Below, piece by piece: positions 16,367 to 25,612 of a stretch of DNA of 64,000 nt. The position numbers and the translations under genes were made by a program. Below the pieces are notes generated by a model that had not been told where the DNA came from, did not search any database, and saw only the letters and a program-made list of their open reading frames with translations. Source of the DNA: Streptomyces sp. ITFR-16 (GTDB lineage Bacteria; Actinomycetota; Actinomycetes; Streptomycetales; Streptomycetaceae); the NCBI RefSeq assembly GCF_031844705.1, contig NZ_CP134609.1, forward strand, positions 4,154,001 through 4,218,000, read 5' to 3'. The stretch's first letter is position 1. Every line of letters starts with the position of its first letter.

Positions 16367-19201
16367 TCAGCCGTCGTCCGCGAGCCGTCGGACTGCGTCC
16401 TCGTAACGCCGCACGTAATCCGCCTGCGCGGTCACCCGCAGCAGCGCCTCCAGGGCCCGGACCGCGCCCTCGTCGTACCCCGCGCGCTCGGCCTCGCCGG
16501 CCGCCTCGTCGAGCAGCCGGATGCCTTCGTCCTCCGTGCCCAGGGCGAGCCGTGCCTCGCCGCTGACGGTCAGCAGCAGGACCCGGCGGGCCGCCTCCTC
16601 GTGCTCGGGGCCCAGATCGAAGGCGGTCCGGGCCGAGTCCAGCGCGTCCTGCGGGCGCCCGGCGGAGAGCTGCATCCGGGCCAGGTGCTGGAGGGCGAGC
16701 ATCTCGGTGTGCGCGTCGGGCTCCTTCCTGGCCAGCTCCAGGGCCTGCCCGCAGGCCTCCATCGCCACGTCGAGACCGCCCTGCTCGGCCTGCACGATGG
16801 CCAGGTTGATCAGGGCCGTCGCCTCCCCGAGCCGGTCCCCGGCCCGCCGGGCGAGACCGGGCGAGGGTTCCAGGAGGGCCGCGGCCTCGGCGGTCCTGCC
16901 CTCCTCCGACAGCACCCAGCCCAGCAGATTGCGCACCCGGGACTCGGCGTACGGATCGTTCCTCGCGGCGGCGGCCGACAGGGCCAGTTCCAGGATCGGG
17001 GTCCAGCCGTCCCGCACCCGCCACACCACGTGCGGCCACTGGAGCAGGATGATCCGCCAGGCCCGGTCCTCATGACCCGCCGCCCGGGCGGCGGCAGCGG
17101 CCAGCGCCAGGTCCTCCCGCTCGTCGGCCAGCCAGCCCATCGCGGCGGCCCGGTCGGTGAAGTCCCGTACGGCGGCGGGCCGACGGAAGTCGTCGGGCAG
17201 CACGAAGCACGGCTCCCCGCCCGGCTCGGCCGTGTCCGCCGCGGCGAGCGCGGTCGCGATGTAGTGGTCGAGCACCCCCAGGAGCGCGCCGGGGCCCGCC
17301 GAGGGGTCGAGCCCCCGGGCGTACAGCCGCACCAGATCGTGCAGTATCCAGCGCCCGGGCCCGGCCTCGGACACGAGATGGGCGGCGGCCAGGCGCTCCA
17401 GCGCGGCGGCTGCGACGACCGGGTCGCTGCCGGCGAGGGCGGCGGCCGTGTACGGGTCGAAGTGGCTGCCCGGGTGGTGGCCGAGCCGGGTGAAGTGGTG
17501 GACGGCGTCCGGCGGCAGCTGCTGCACGGTCAGCCGCAGGGCGGCGGAGACCCCGGTGTCCTCCACGTCCAGATAGGACAGCCGGCTGCGCTCGTCGGCC
17601 AGTTCGTCGGCCATCTGCGCCAGCGTCCACTGCGGGCGGCCCGCCAGCCGGGCCGCCGTGACCCGCAGGGCGAGCGGCAGTCCGCCGCAGAGTTCGGCGA
17701 GCCGCCGGGCCGCGACGGGTTCGGCGAGGACCCGCTCCTCGCCGAGCACCCCGGCCAGCAGCGCGGTGCCGTCCGGCGGCTCCAGCACATCCAGCGGGAC
17801 GGGCACGGCCGCGTCCGAGGCGATGAGTCCTTCCAGCCGGTTCCTGCTGGTGATCAGCGTGACGCAGTCCGTACCGCCCGGCAGCAACTGCCTGACCTGG
17901 GCGGAGTCCCGGGCGTTGTCGAGGACGACCAGCAGGCTGAGCCGGTCGGTCAGCGAGCGGAACAGCGCGGCGGCGCCGGCGACCGACTCCGGCACCCGGC
18001 GGGGCGCGACACCGAGCGCGAGCAGGAACTCGCGCAGGATCTCCAGGGGCGTCGGTTCGCCCGTGTCGCCGAACCCGCGCAGATCGGCGAAGAGCCGTCC
18101 GTCCGGGAAGGCCGCGGGGGACCGGCGGGCCCAGTGCAGGGCCAGCGCGGTCTTGCCGACCCCGGCCGGCCCCGTGACCAGGCAGACGGGCGCCTCGCCC
18201 GCCGCCGCCCGGGAGAGCGCGGTGAGTTCGGCACCCCGGCCGTGGAAGCCGCGGGGAGCGCGGGGCAGCAGATCGGCGGCGGGGTGCGGATCGGCGCCCG
18301 GGTAGGCGGGGGCCGGGACACGGGCGGGGCGGGGAGCGGCCGGGGGCGGTACCTCGGCGGGTCCGGTGGCGGTGGGGCGTACGGCCGGTGCCACGGCTGC
18401 CGGAGCGGCGGACGGAGTCCCGGCCGGCGTGCCGTCCGGTGCCGGAGGCGCTGCGGGGTCCGGGTCGCCGCGCAGGATCTGCGCGTAGGCGTCGGCCAGT
18501 TCGCGGCCCGGGTCGATGCCCAGCTCGTCGGCGAGCAGCCGCCGGGTGCGGTGGAACCAGTCCAGCGCCTCGGACTGCCGGCCCGACCGGTACAGCGCCG
18601 TCATCAGGGCCGCCGCCAGTGACTCCCGCATCGGGTGGGCGACCGCCTCGGCCCGGAGGACCGCCGCCGCCCGGTGGTGCTCCCCCAGCACGGCATAGGC
18701 CTGGGCCAGCTGCTCGACCGTCGTCAGCCGGGACTCCTCCAGCGCCTGTGCGGCCGCCTGGAGCGGGGCGCTGGCGTAGGTGCCGGTGAGCGCGGGGCCC
18801 TGCCACAGGGACAGGGCCTCCTTGAGCATCAGGACCGTGTCGGCCGGGCTGCGCTGCTCCCGGGCCAGCATCAGCAGCTCGTCGAACCGCTGGGAGTCCA
18901 GCAGGGTCTCCGGCACCCGCAGCACATAGGCGTCGCCGAGGGTGGCCAGCTCGACCCCGTAGGCCTCCGCGTCCGCACCCATCAGCAGGGCGCGCAGCCG
19001 CGACACATGGCCCTGGATGACGGTGCGGGCGTGCAGCGGCGGGGCGTCGTCCCACAGGCAGTCGGTGAGCCGTGCCATGGAGACGGGGGTGTTGACGCGC
19101 AGCAGCAGTGCGGCGAGCAGACTGCGGCGCTTGGCGGGGCCGAGCGGCAGCGGCCCGGTCAGCGTGTCGACGCAGACCGTGCCGAGCAACCGGAACTCCA
19201 C
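16367..19201 (-). CDS. SARP/AfsR-type regulator with NB-ARC ATPase and TPR repeats
   Basis: Large transcription regulator of 944 residues. Order: OmpR-like winged helix (about 1-95, VEFRLLGTVCVD start), bacterial transcriptional activation domain (about 97-245, ending ELGIDPGRELADAYAQILRG), a Pro/Ala linker, an NB-ARC ATPase (P-loop GPAGVGKT at 344-351; LLVVLDNARDS as Walker B; GGLPLAL), then TPR repeats to the end. This is the architecture of AfsR, which activates secondary-metabolite genes. GTG is chosen because GGAAGGGAAG lies 8 bases upstream and the fold starts at once. No biosynthetic cluster is adjacent, so its targets are elsewhere. It is not clearly AfsR itself. Confidence 0.9.
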   Translation of the reverse strand: MEFRLLGTVCVDTLTGPLPLGPAKRRSLLAALLLRVNTPVSMARLTDCLWDDAPPLHARTVIQGHVSRLRALLMGADAEAYGVELATLGDAYVLRVPETLLDSQRFDELLMLAREQRSPADTVLMLKEALSLWQGPALTGTYASAPLQAAAQALEESRLTTVEQLAQAYAVLGEHHRAAAVLRAEAVAHPMRESLAAALMTALYRSGRQSEALDWFHRTRRLLADELGIDPGRELADAYAQILRGDPDPAAPPAPDGTPAGTPSAAPAAVAPAVRPTATGPAEVPPPAAPRPARVPAPAYPGADPHPAADLLPRAPRGFHGRGAELTALSRAAAGEAPVCLVTGPAGVGKTALALHWARRSPAAFPDGRLFADLRGFGDTGEPTPLEILREFLLALGVAPRRVPESVAGAAALFRSLTDRLSLLVVLDNARDSAQVRQLLPGGTDCVTLITSRNRLEGLIASDAAVPVPLDVLEPPDGTALLAGVLGEERVLAEPVAARRLAELCGGLPLALRVTAARLAGRPQWTLAQMADELADERSRLSYLDVEDTGVSAALRLTVQQLPPDAVHHFTRLGHHPGSHFDPYTAAALAGSDPVVAAAALERLAAAHLVSEAGPGRWILHDLVRLYARGLDPSAGPGALLGVLDHYIATALAAADTAEPGGEPCFVLPDDFRRPAAVRDFTDRAAAMGWLADEREDLALAAAAARAAGHEDRAWRIILLQWPHVVWRVRDGWTPILELALSAAAARNDPYAESRVRNLLGWVLSEEGRTAEAAALLEPSPGLARRAGDRLGEATALINLAIVQAEQGGLDVAMEACGQALELARKEPDAHTEMLALQHLARMQLSAGRPQDALDSARTAFDLGPEHEEAARRVLLLTVSGEARLALGTEDEGIRLLDEAAGEAERAGYDEGAVRALEALLRVTAQADYVRRYEDAVRRLADDG

Positions 19202-19314
19202 GAGCGGCTTCCCTTCCGGGGGTGACGCGCCCGGTGCCGGGTCACGGACAAGTGCCCAGAATATCGGCACTTCCGCGGTGGTGTCTCAGGTGGTGTTCCC
19301 GGGACGGGTCCGGC

Positions 19315-19533
19315 TCACAGACGGCGTTCGTCCTCGGACACGACCGTGGTGGTGGGCGGGACGACCATGCGGCGGCGCCGCATGACGCTCGCGTAGACGA
19401 AGACACCGACCACGCCGACGATCATCATGATCCAGCCGACCATGTCGACGTTGACGCTGTCCATTTCCCAGTCGGTGGCGAAGGCCAGTACCGCCCCCAC
19501 ACCGATCAGGATGATGCATCCTCCGAGTCCCAT
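19315..19533 (-). CDS. DUF6458-type small membrane protein
   Basis: A 72-residue protein with two membrane helices (GGCIILIGVGAVLAFAT and MVGWIMMIVGVVGVFVYA) joined by a short acidic loop, followed by a basic tail (RRRRMV), placing the C-terminus in the cytoplasm. This two-helix layout with W-x-M-D between helices matches the actinobacterial DUF6458 family. ATG has GAGGAGG 8 bases upstream. Located between two minus-strand genes; it may be monocistronic. Function unknown. Confidence 0.8.
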   Translation of the reverse strand: MGLGGCIILIGVGAVLAFATDWEMDSVNVDMVGWIMMIVGVVGVFVYASVMRRRRMVVPPTTTVVSEDERRL

Positions 19534-19631
19534 GAGTTCCGCCTCCTCGACGCCCCGGAAGATCCGGACCGTGTACGGACCGCGTACCCGGCCCGGTAAC
19601 ACCCATGCGTGCCGGGAGGGTTGGAGACCGA

Positions 19632-19664
19632 GGGTGCCCCCGGCCGTGACGGCCGGGGGCACCC
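19632..19664. terminator. Terminator hairpin after the Tat-exported protein gene
   Basis: A 14-bp GC-rich stem (GGGTGCCCCCGGCC and complement) lies just past the stop of the minus-strand Tat protein gene and about 100 bases upstream of the DUF6458 start. Confidence 0.8.
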
Positions 19665-19669
19665 GGTGG

Positions 19670-20806
19670 TCACACGGCGGCGGTGTGCCCGGTGATCGGG
19701 CAGGCGCCGGCCGGGGCCCTGCCGAAGGCCGCGGTGCGGGCGGCGGGGGCCGTGCCGCCGATCTGCTTGAGGATCTCGTCCGAGAGCAGGTCCTCCTCGC
19801 CCTTGAGGGCATCGGCGACCTTCAGATCGGTGTTGAAGACCATCTCGGCGGCGATGTTGTCCTGGACGATCCGGGCCAGGTTGTCCAGCGCCACGAAGAT
19901 CGGGTCCGACGGGGTCTCCACCGTCGGCAGGTCGATCAGGTGGGTGTCCACCTTCGCCTGGTTCATGGTGCGGCGGATGATGATGGAGGCCTGGTTGAGG
20001 TCGGCCGTGGTCCAGATCGACAGCACGGTGACGTACAGGTCGCTCCAGGCCTTCTCGCCGATCAGCGCGCGCCACCGCTTCATCAGCGCTTCGAGCCCGT
20101 TGATCTGGGCGGTGGCCGCGAACGTCATGTTGACGCGGATGGCCGGGTAGACGGTGGCGGCGAACTTGTTGAACGACACCATGTCGAAGGTCCTGGCCTT
20201 GACGGAGGCGTCGATGAACGCCATGGCCTCGCGCAGGATCGTGCCGCAGGACGTCTCCAGGTCGGCCGGGAGGTTGGCCGTGACCAGCTTGGTGAACGCC
20301 GTGTTCAGCGTGGCCCGGTAGGCGTTGAGCGGGGTGATCCAGCCCTGGTCGCCGGGGGCCTTGAAGACGATCATGTCCAGGTCGTGCGGGTCGATGCGCT
20401 CCGCGTTCGGGATGTTGGGGACCTGGTCGCTGAGATAGGGGGCGATCACGGAGTAGACGCCCAGGGGTATGTGGGCGAGGGACTTGGCCAGTTCGAAGTA
20501 CTCCGGAACCGGGTCGACCGTCTCGATCTGCTTGCCCTCGTGGATCAGGGTGAAGCGCCCGCCGACGGCGTTGTTCTGCACGACGACGACGGGACTGAGC
20601 TCCTTGATCAGCTGCGACTTCAGGGCCGCGTAGTTCGTGCGCATCGCCGCGTTGACGTTGCGTATGGCGTCCCTGGCCGACTTCTCGTCGGTGGCGGTGA
20701 TGCCCGCGGCCGGTGCGGCCGACGCGCCGGTGGCCGCCTGTGTGGTGAGGAGCGTGGCCGCCCCTACGGCCGACGCGGTACCCAGGAATCCTCTGCGTGT
20801 GGTCAT
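19670..20806 (-). CDS. Tat-exported protein of unknown function
   Basis: A 378-residue protein with a twin-arginine signal (MTTRRGFLGTASAVGAATLL, cleavage probably after ASAAPAAG). The mature part is mostly helical and mildly hydrophilic with no domain I recognise; two Cys occur (ETSCGTIL and GACPITGH). Tat export suggests it folds or binds a cofactor before export. ATG is preceded by AAGGAAG. It lies downstream of two isochorismatase-like genes on the same strand (108 bases after the lipoprotein hydrolase) and may be the last gene of that operon, opposite a GlxA-type regulator. Function unknown. Confidence 0.7.
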   Translation of the reverse strand: MTTRRGFLGTASAVGAATLLTTQAATGASAAPAAGITATDEKSARDAIRNVNAAMRTNYAALKSQLIKELSPVVVVQNNAVGGRFTLIHEGKQIETVDPVPEYFELAKSLAHIPLGVYSVIAPYLSDQVPNIPNAERIDPHDLDMIVFKAPGDQGWITPLNAYRATLNTAFTKLVTANLPADLETSCGTILREAMAFIDASVKARTFDMVSFNKFAATVYPAIRVNMTFAATAQINGLEALMKRWRALIGEKAWSDLYVTVLSIWTTADLNQASIIIRRTMNQAKVDTHLIDLPTVETPSDPIFVALDNLARIVQDNIAAEMVFNTDLKVADALKGEEDLLSDEILKQIGGTAPAARTAAFGRAPAGACPITGHTAAV

Positions 20807-20914
20807 GCCCCGTCTTCCTTGAAGAGTGCGTGCTTCCTTTGCGGTGTGGGGGGAAGTTCAGGGGTGGGGGGATTCTGGGGGGAGGGTCGAACCGGGGTGG
20901 GGGGCAGGTGGGTT

Positions 20915-21646
20915 CTAGGCCAGGGACTTCTGGGTCGGGACGACGACTCCGTAGAGGTCCTGGACCGTGGCGAGAGCGGCCTCGTGGACCTGCTGCGCCG
21001 GGATGCCGTCCGGCTTGCCGTTCAGCGGCAGCGGCCGGGTCGCGGAGGCGTCGGCGACCACGGTCGGCTTGTTGCCGTTGAGGAAGGCGCCCTGGGTGGT
21101 GAACAGGGTGCACATGTTCGTCATGAACCCGGCGATGATGACGTTCTTGCGGCCGGCCTTCTTGACCTGTGCGGCGAGGTCGGTGCCGTGGAAGCCGTTG
21201 GGGACGGTCTTCTCGACGACGGGCTCGCCCTTGACCGGCTTCAGCGCCGGAATGATCTGTCCGGCCTCGGACGTGAGGTCGTAGCCCTTGTCGACGATGT
21301 GGATGACGGGGGTGCCCGCCGCGCGTGCCCGCTTCAGCAGCGCCTCGGCGTTGTTGACCGCCGGCTTCCAGCCGTTGAGTTCCATCACGCCCTTGGTGTA
21401 GGTGTTCTGGTAGTCGACGAGGATCAGCGTGGCGTCGGCCAGCGTGGCCGGGGTCTCGTCGAGCTTGTTCAGCTCCCGCAGCGTGGTGGTCTCCTTCGCG
21501 ACGTTCTTCTGCGCGCTCTTCGCCGCGGCGGGCGTGGCCGGCCTGTCCTCGCGGGACGCGGCCTCGGAGTTCGTACCGCACGCGGTGGCGGTGGCGGCGA
21601 GGACGGCGACGGCTCCCAGGGCGACGGCGGTACGCAGCCGGGTCAT
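20915..21646 (-). CDS. Isochorismatase-like cysteine hydrolase, predicted lipoprotein
   Basis: A 243-residue member of the isochorismatase superfamily, unusual in carrying a lipoprotein signal: MTRLRTAVALGAVAVLAATATAC, so Cys23 would be lipidated. The hydrolase domain keeps the catalytic Asp (LILVDYQNTY), Lys (VEKTVPNGFHGTDL) and Cys (GFMTNMCTLF). It is a clear paralogue of the next gene upstream, sharing long stretches such as DYQNTYT-GVMEL-GW and VVADASATR. Its ATG overlaps the upstream stop codon by one base (TGATG), so the two are coupled. Substrate unknown; location outside the membrane is unusual for the family. Confidence 0.85.
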   Translation of the reverse strand: MTRLRTAVALGAVAVLAATATACGTNSEAASREDRPATPAAAKSAQKNVAKETTTLRELNKLDETPATLADATLILVDYQNTYTKGVMELNGWKPAVNNAEALLKRARAAGTPVIHIVDKGYDLTSEAGQIIPALKPVKGEPVVEKTVPNGFHGTDLAAQVKKAGRKNVIIAGFMTNMCTLFTTQGAFLNGNKPTVVADASATRPLPLNGKPDGIPAQQVHEAALATVQDLYGVVVPTQKSLA

Positions 21647-22236
21647 CAGACGATCTCCTTCTGCGTCGGGACGACGACGCCGTACAGGTCGGCGATGGTG
21701 GCGAGCGCGCTGTAGTGCACCTGGCGGGCGTCCAGTTCGGTGCCGGCGACGGGCAGGGCGCGGGTGGCGGAGGCGTCGGCCACGACGGTGGGCCGGTTGC
21801 CGCGCAGGAAGGCGCCCTGGGCGGTGAACGCGACGCACATGTGGGTCATGAACCCGGCGATGATCACGTCGTTCTTGCCCGCCGCCCCGACATGGTCGCC
21901 CAGGTCGGTGCCGTGGAAGGAGTTCGGGACCTGCTTGACGACGACGGTCTCGCCCTCGGCCGGTGCGACGCTCGGGTGGATCTGCCCGATCTCGGCCCGG
22001 ATGTCGTACGGGGTGCCCTCGCCGCCGTCGTTGATGACGTGGATGACCCTGGTGCCGGCCCGGCGGGCGCGGGCGAGGAGTTCGGCGGCGGCTTCGAGTG
22101 CGGGCTGCCAGCCGTCCAGCTCCATCACGCCGGTCGTGTAGGTGTTCTGGTAGTCGATCAGGATCAGGGTGGAGTCGGCGAGCTTCGCGGGGGTGTCGTC
22201 GAAGCCGTTGAGCCGGCGCAGCGTGGTTCGGGGCAT
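21646..22236 (-). CDS. Isochorismatase-like cysteine hydrolase, cytoplasmic
   Basis: A 196-residue hydrolase with the family triad: Asp in LILIDYQNTYTTGVM, Lys in VVVKQVPNSFHGTD and Cys in GFMTHMCVAF, plus the cis-peptide region. It lacks any signal peptide, unlike its downstream paralogue. Superfamily members cleave isochorismate, nicotinamide or N-carbamoyl amides; the GFMTxMC version is common among unassigned cysteine hydrolases. First gene of the minus-strand operon, divergent from a GlxA-like regulator that is probably its activator. The lipoprotein copy likely arose from it by duplication plus gain of a signal. Confidence 0.87.
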   Translation of the reverse strand: MPRTTLRRLNGFDDTPAKLADSTLILIDYQNTYTTGVMELDGWQPALEAAAELLARARRAGTRVIHVINDGGEGTPYDIRAEIGQIHPSVAPAEGETVVVKQVPNSFHGTDLGDHVGAAGKNDVIIAGFMTHMCVAFTAQGAFLRGNRPTVVADASATRALPVAGTELDARQVHYSALATIADLYGVVVPTQKEIV

Positions 22237-22423
22237 GGCGGTGTCACCTGCGGATTCATGTCGGGGAGAGCGGTCCCGCCCGTCCGGCGGGCCGCACTGA
22301 AGACGCTATGACCCACCCCCGCACGTCGGCAATGTCGTCTAACATGCAGAAACCGACACCGTGGAAATGACATCCCGGATGGCGGAAGCCGATACGAGGG
22401 CCGAAGCGCCGCCGGGGAGGGCC

Positions 22424-23416
22424 ATGAGCGCCATCGAACGACTGATCGTCATCGTGCTCTTCGGAGGCGTCGACCTGCTCGATGTCACCGGGCCGCCCGA
22501 GGTGTTCTCGCTCGCGCGCCGCGAGACCGAGGAGGCGTCGGCGTACGACGTGGTCCTCGCGGCCGAGACGATGGATCCGGTGACCACCGCCGCCGGGGTC
22601 CGGATCCTGCCCGACCTCACCTTCGACGACCTGGCGGCACGGAGTATCGACACCCTTCTCGTGCCCGGGGCCGTGGAGGTCGACGGGCAGGGGCGTGTGC
22701 ACCCGCTCGCGGACCCGGCCGTGGTGCGCCGGGTGGAACAACTCGCCGCGCGTACGCGCCGGGTGACCTCCGTCTGCGTCGGGGCGCACATCCTCGCCGC
22801 CGCCGGGCTCCTCGACGGCAAGCGGGCCACCACCCACTGGTCGACGGCCCAGCAACTCGCCGCCGACCACCCGCTGGTCGAGGTCGACGCCGATCCGATC
22901 TTCATCCGCGAGGGGGACGTGTGGACCGGTGCGGGCATCAGCGCCTGCCTCGATCTGTCGCTGGCCCTCATCGCCGACGACCTGGGCGAGGCCATCGCGC
23001 TGCGGGTCGCCCGGCAGCTGGTGATGTACCTGAAGCGGCCGAGCGGGCAGAGCCAGTTCAGCGTTCCGCTGGAGCAGGTCTCCACGACGCGGCGCATCGA
23101 GGACCTGCGGCACTACATCATGCGCCACATCGCCGAACCGCTCACCGTCGCGGACCTCGCCGAGTACGGCCACATCGGCGACCGCCAGCTCACCCGGATC
23201 TTCAAGACCGAACTCGGCACGACGCCGCACGCCTACATCGAGTCGGTCCGGGTCGAACGGGCCCGCAACCAGCTCGAATCCACCGACGCCACCCTCGAAC
23301 GGATTGCGTCCGCCTGCGGGTTCGGCACCACCGACACCCTGGTCAGGGCGTTCCGCCGCCGGCTGGACACGACCCCGACCGAGTACCGCCGCCGGTTCCG
23401 CACGGCCCCGGAATGA
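22424..23416 (+). CDS. GlxA-type AraC-family regulator (DJ-1/PfpI domain plus AraC HTH)
   Basis: A 330-residue regulator. The N-terminal DJ-1/PfpI-like domain (about 1-175) shows IVIVLFGGVDLLDVTGPPEVF and the nucleophile-elbow-like TSVCVGAHILAAAGLLDGKRATTHW, in which Cys is kept. The C-terminal AraC domain has two helix-turn-helix units (LTVADLAEYGHIGDRQLTRIF and LERIASACGFGTTDTLVRAF). ATG at 22424 is used; GGGGAGG lies very close (3-4 bases) and an in-frame ATG at 22379 is an alternative. It is divergent from the isochorismatase-like pair, the usual arrangement for a local activator. Confidence 0.87.
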   Translation: MSAIERLIVIVLFGGVDLLDVTGPPEVFSLARRETEEASAYDVVLAAETMDPVTTAAGVRILPDLTFDDLAARSIDTLLVPGAVEVDGQGRVHPLADPAVVRRVEQLAARTRRVTSVCVGAHILAAAGLLDGKRATTHWSTAQQLAADHPLVEVDADPIFIREGDVWTGAGISACLDLSLALIADDLGEAIALRVARQLVMYLKRPSGQSQFSVPLEQVSTTRRIEDLRHYIMRHIAEPLTVADLAEYGHIGDRQLTRIFKTELGTTPHAYIESVRVERARNQLESTDATLERIASACGFGTTDTLVRAFRRRLDTTPTEYRRRFRTAPE

Positions 23417-23419
23417 CAG

Positions 23420-23452
23420 CGGTCCCCCGGCCGCCGGGCGGCCGGGGGACCG
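23420..23452. terminator. Bidirectional terminator hairpin
   Basis: A perfect 13-bp stem (CGGTCCCCCGGCC and complement) with a 7-base loop lies between the convergent GlxA-type regulator and M18 aminopeptidase genes, 3 bases after the regulator stop. Confidence 0.85.
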
Positions 23453-23464
23453 TCAAGAGCTCCG

Positions 23465-24763
23465 TCAGCCGGCCAGGAACGAGGCCAGTGCGTTGGCCAG
23501 CAGATACGGGTCGTCGGCGCCGCACAGCTCACGGGCGCTGTGCATCGACAGGATGGCCACCCCGATGTCGACCGTCTGGATGCCGTGCCGGGCCGCGGTG
23601 ATCGGGCCGATCGTCGTGCCGCACGGCATCGCGTTGTTGGAGACGAACGTCTGCCACGGCACGCCCGCCTTCTCGCAGGCCGCGGCGAACACGGACCGGC
23701 CGCTGCCGTCGGTGGCGTACCGCATGTTGACGTTGACCTTGAGGATCGGTCCGCCGTTGACGACCGGGTGGTGCGTCGGGTCGTGCCGCTCCCCGTAGTT
23801 GGGGTGGATCGCGTGGCCGGTGTCGGAGGAGAGGCAGACGGTCCCGGCGAAGGCGCGGGCCCGGTCCTCGTACGTACCGCCGCGGGCGAACACCGAGCGC
23901 TCCAGGACCGTGCCGAGCAGCGGGCCGTCCGCGCCGGTGTCGGACTGCGAGCCGTTCTCCTCGTGGTCGAAGGCGGCCACCACCGGGATGTACGGGAGTT
24001 CGGCGTCGGGCTGCGCGGCGACGGCGGCCAGCGCGGCGGTCGCCGCGTGCACCGAGAGCAGGTTGTCCATGCGCGGGCCCGCCACCAGCTCGCGGTCGCG
24101 GCCCAGATAGGACGGCGCCTCGACGGGGTGCGGCATCAGGTCCCAGCCGGTGACGTCCTCGGCGTCGACCCCGGCCTCCTCGGCGACGAACCGGATGAGG
24201 TCGCCCTCCTCGACGTCCCCGAGGCCCCAGATGGGCTGCATGTGCTTCTGGCGGTCGAGCTTGAGGCCCTCGGTGTTGGCCGACCGGTCCAGGTGCACGG
24301 CCAGCTGCGGGACGCGCAGCAGTGGCCGGTCCACGTTCACCAGCCGGTGGGTGCCGTCACGCAGGGTGATGCGACCGGCGAGCCCGAGGTCACGGTCCAG
24401 CCAGGTGTTGAGGAGCGTGCCGCCGTAGACCTCCACGGCGATCTGGCGCCAGCCGTGGGCACCGGTGTCGGGCAGCGGCTTCACCCGCAGGTTCGGGGAG
24501 TCGGTGTGTGCGCCGACGATCCGGAACGGGGTGTGCGCCGCGGCGCCCTCCGGCACGTACCAGGCGACGATCGCGCCGCCGCGCAGCACGTATTTCCCGC
24601 CCGCGGTCCCGTCCCAGGCCGCCGTCTCCTCGACCTGCCGGAAGCCGGCCTTCTCCAGCCTCGCCGCGGCGGCCGCCACGGCGTGGTACGGGGAGGGGGC
24701 AGCCATCAGGAAGGCCATCAGATCGTCGGTGTGCCCGCGGTCGAAGCGGAGGGAGGAACTCAT
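23465..24763 (-). CDS. M18-family aminopeptidase
   Basis: Cytoplasmic zinc aminopeptidase of 432 residues that removes N-terminal residues, often acidic, from peptides. The binuclear metal ligands are visible: His and Asp in IVGAHTDSPNLRVKP, the catalytic and ligand Glu in FDHEENGSQS, Asp in LSSDTGHAIHPNY and the final His in ILSMHSARE. Length and order match bacterial M18 enzymes (ApeB/DAP-like). ATG encoding MSSSLRF is the chosen start; the ribosome site is weak. It follows a lipoprotein gene by about 60 bases on the same strand. Confidence 0.93.
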   Translation of the reverse strand: MSSSLRFDRGHTDDLMAFLMAAPSPYHAVAAAAARLEKAGFRQVEETAAWDGTAGGKYVLRGGAIVAWYVPEGAAAHTPFRIVGAHTDSPNLRVKPLPDTGAHGWRQIAVEVYGGTLLNTWLDRDLGLAGRITLRDGTHRLVNVDRPLLRVPQLAVHLDRSANTEGLKLDRQKHMQPIWGLGDVEEGDLIRFVAEEAGVDAEDVTGWDLMPHPVEAPSYLGRDRELVAGPRMDNLLSVHAATAALAAVAAQPDAELPYIPVVAAFDHEENGSQSDTGADGPLLGTVLERSVFARGGTYEDRARAFAGTVCLSSDTGHAIHPNYGERHDPTHHPVVNGGPILKVNVNMRYATDGSGRSVFAAACEKAGVPWQTFVSNNAMPCGTTIGPITAARHGIQTVDIGVAILSMHSARELCGADDPYLLANALASFLAG

Positions 24764-24824
24764 GTTCTTCACTGTAACCAGACCCGGCCCGCAGGATTCA
24801 CCGTCGCCCACCGGTGACGCAGGG

Positions 24825-25499
24825 CTACTGTCCGGTCAGTGCCGAGGTCGGTTTCTCGCCGTTCTGCGCCTGACGGGCCCGCTCGGCGAACAGGCCGGCG
24901 ACCGCCTTGACCTCCTGGTCGGTGAAGGTCTTCGCGCCCTGGTTGCCGCTGCTGACCCCGAGCACGGTCGTCCCGACCCGGAGCTGGGTGATGGTGGCCG
25001 GGCCGCCCATCGTGCCCGTCGCGGCGCGGTGGGACTCGCGCTCGTCGCCCAACTCGCCGATCTCCACCGGCTGTGCGTCCGGGCCGACCCGGTCGCCGCC
25101 GTAGTACTCGGCGAGCGCGTCGTAGGCGGTGCCGGCCTCCTTCGCCTCCTTGTAGGCGAGCACCCAGAAGTTGAGCGACGTGCCGTCGGGCTTGCGCACA
25201 TAGCCGGAGACGCCCCAGTAGGTGATCTTCCCGCAGGCCGCCGCGCGCTTCTTGCTGTCCTTCGCCAGGCAGACCGTCGGCGGATACTCCGGGGCCGGCT
25301 TCCGGGCTTCGGGCGCCAGCTGGGTCCGCCAGCCCGGCATGGCCTTCGCGTCGGGCAGCACCGAGGCGACCTCCGCCTTCGTGAGCGCCTTCGCGGCGCC
25401 CCCGTCCCCGTCCCCGCCGCCCCCGCAGCCCGCGAGCATCAGCGCCGCGGCCCCTGCCGCCACGCCCCGTACGTACCACCGCTTGCCCGGACGGCTCAT
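24825..25499 (-). CDS. Hypothetical lipoprotein
   Basis: A 224-residue secreted lipoprotein: basic start MSRPGKRWYVRG, hydrophobic core, lipobox LAGC with Cys at about residue 25, then a Gly/Asp-rich spacer. The mature domain has two Cys (TVCLAKD and AACGKIT) and a moderately beta-rich pattern, like sensor-type or PknH-like extracellular domains in actinobacteria, but this is only a resemblance. ATG has a GAGGGGGAGG site. It may be co-transcribed with the M18 aminopeptidase downstream. No function is assigned. Confidence 0.75.
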   Translation of the reverse strand: MSRPGKRWYVRGVAAGAAALMLAGCGGGGDGDGGAAKALTKAEVASVLPDAKAMPGWRTQLAPEARKPAPEYPPTVCLAKDSKKRAAACGKITYWGVSGYVRKPDGTSLNFWVLAYKEAKEAGTAYDALAEYYGGDRVGPDAQPVEIGELGDERESHRAATGTMGGPATITQLRVGTTVLGVSSGNQGAKTFTDQEVKAVAGLFAERARQAQNGEKPTSALTGQ

Positions 25500-25612
25500 G
25501 CCGGCCTCCCCCTCGTCGGTGGTTCCGATCATAGGGAGGGGGTACGACAGCACCGCCGCCCGAAGACGTCTCCGGACGGCGGTGCGGGGTGGATCAGAGG
25601 GGCCGAAATCCC

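Noticed and set aside
24769..25479. Reading frame overlapping the hypothetical lipoprotein gene
   Set aside because: Arg/Gly-rich composition without motif; the overlapping frame has a signal peptide and ribosome site.
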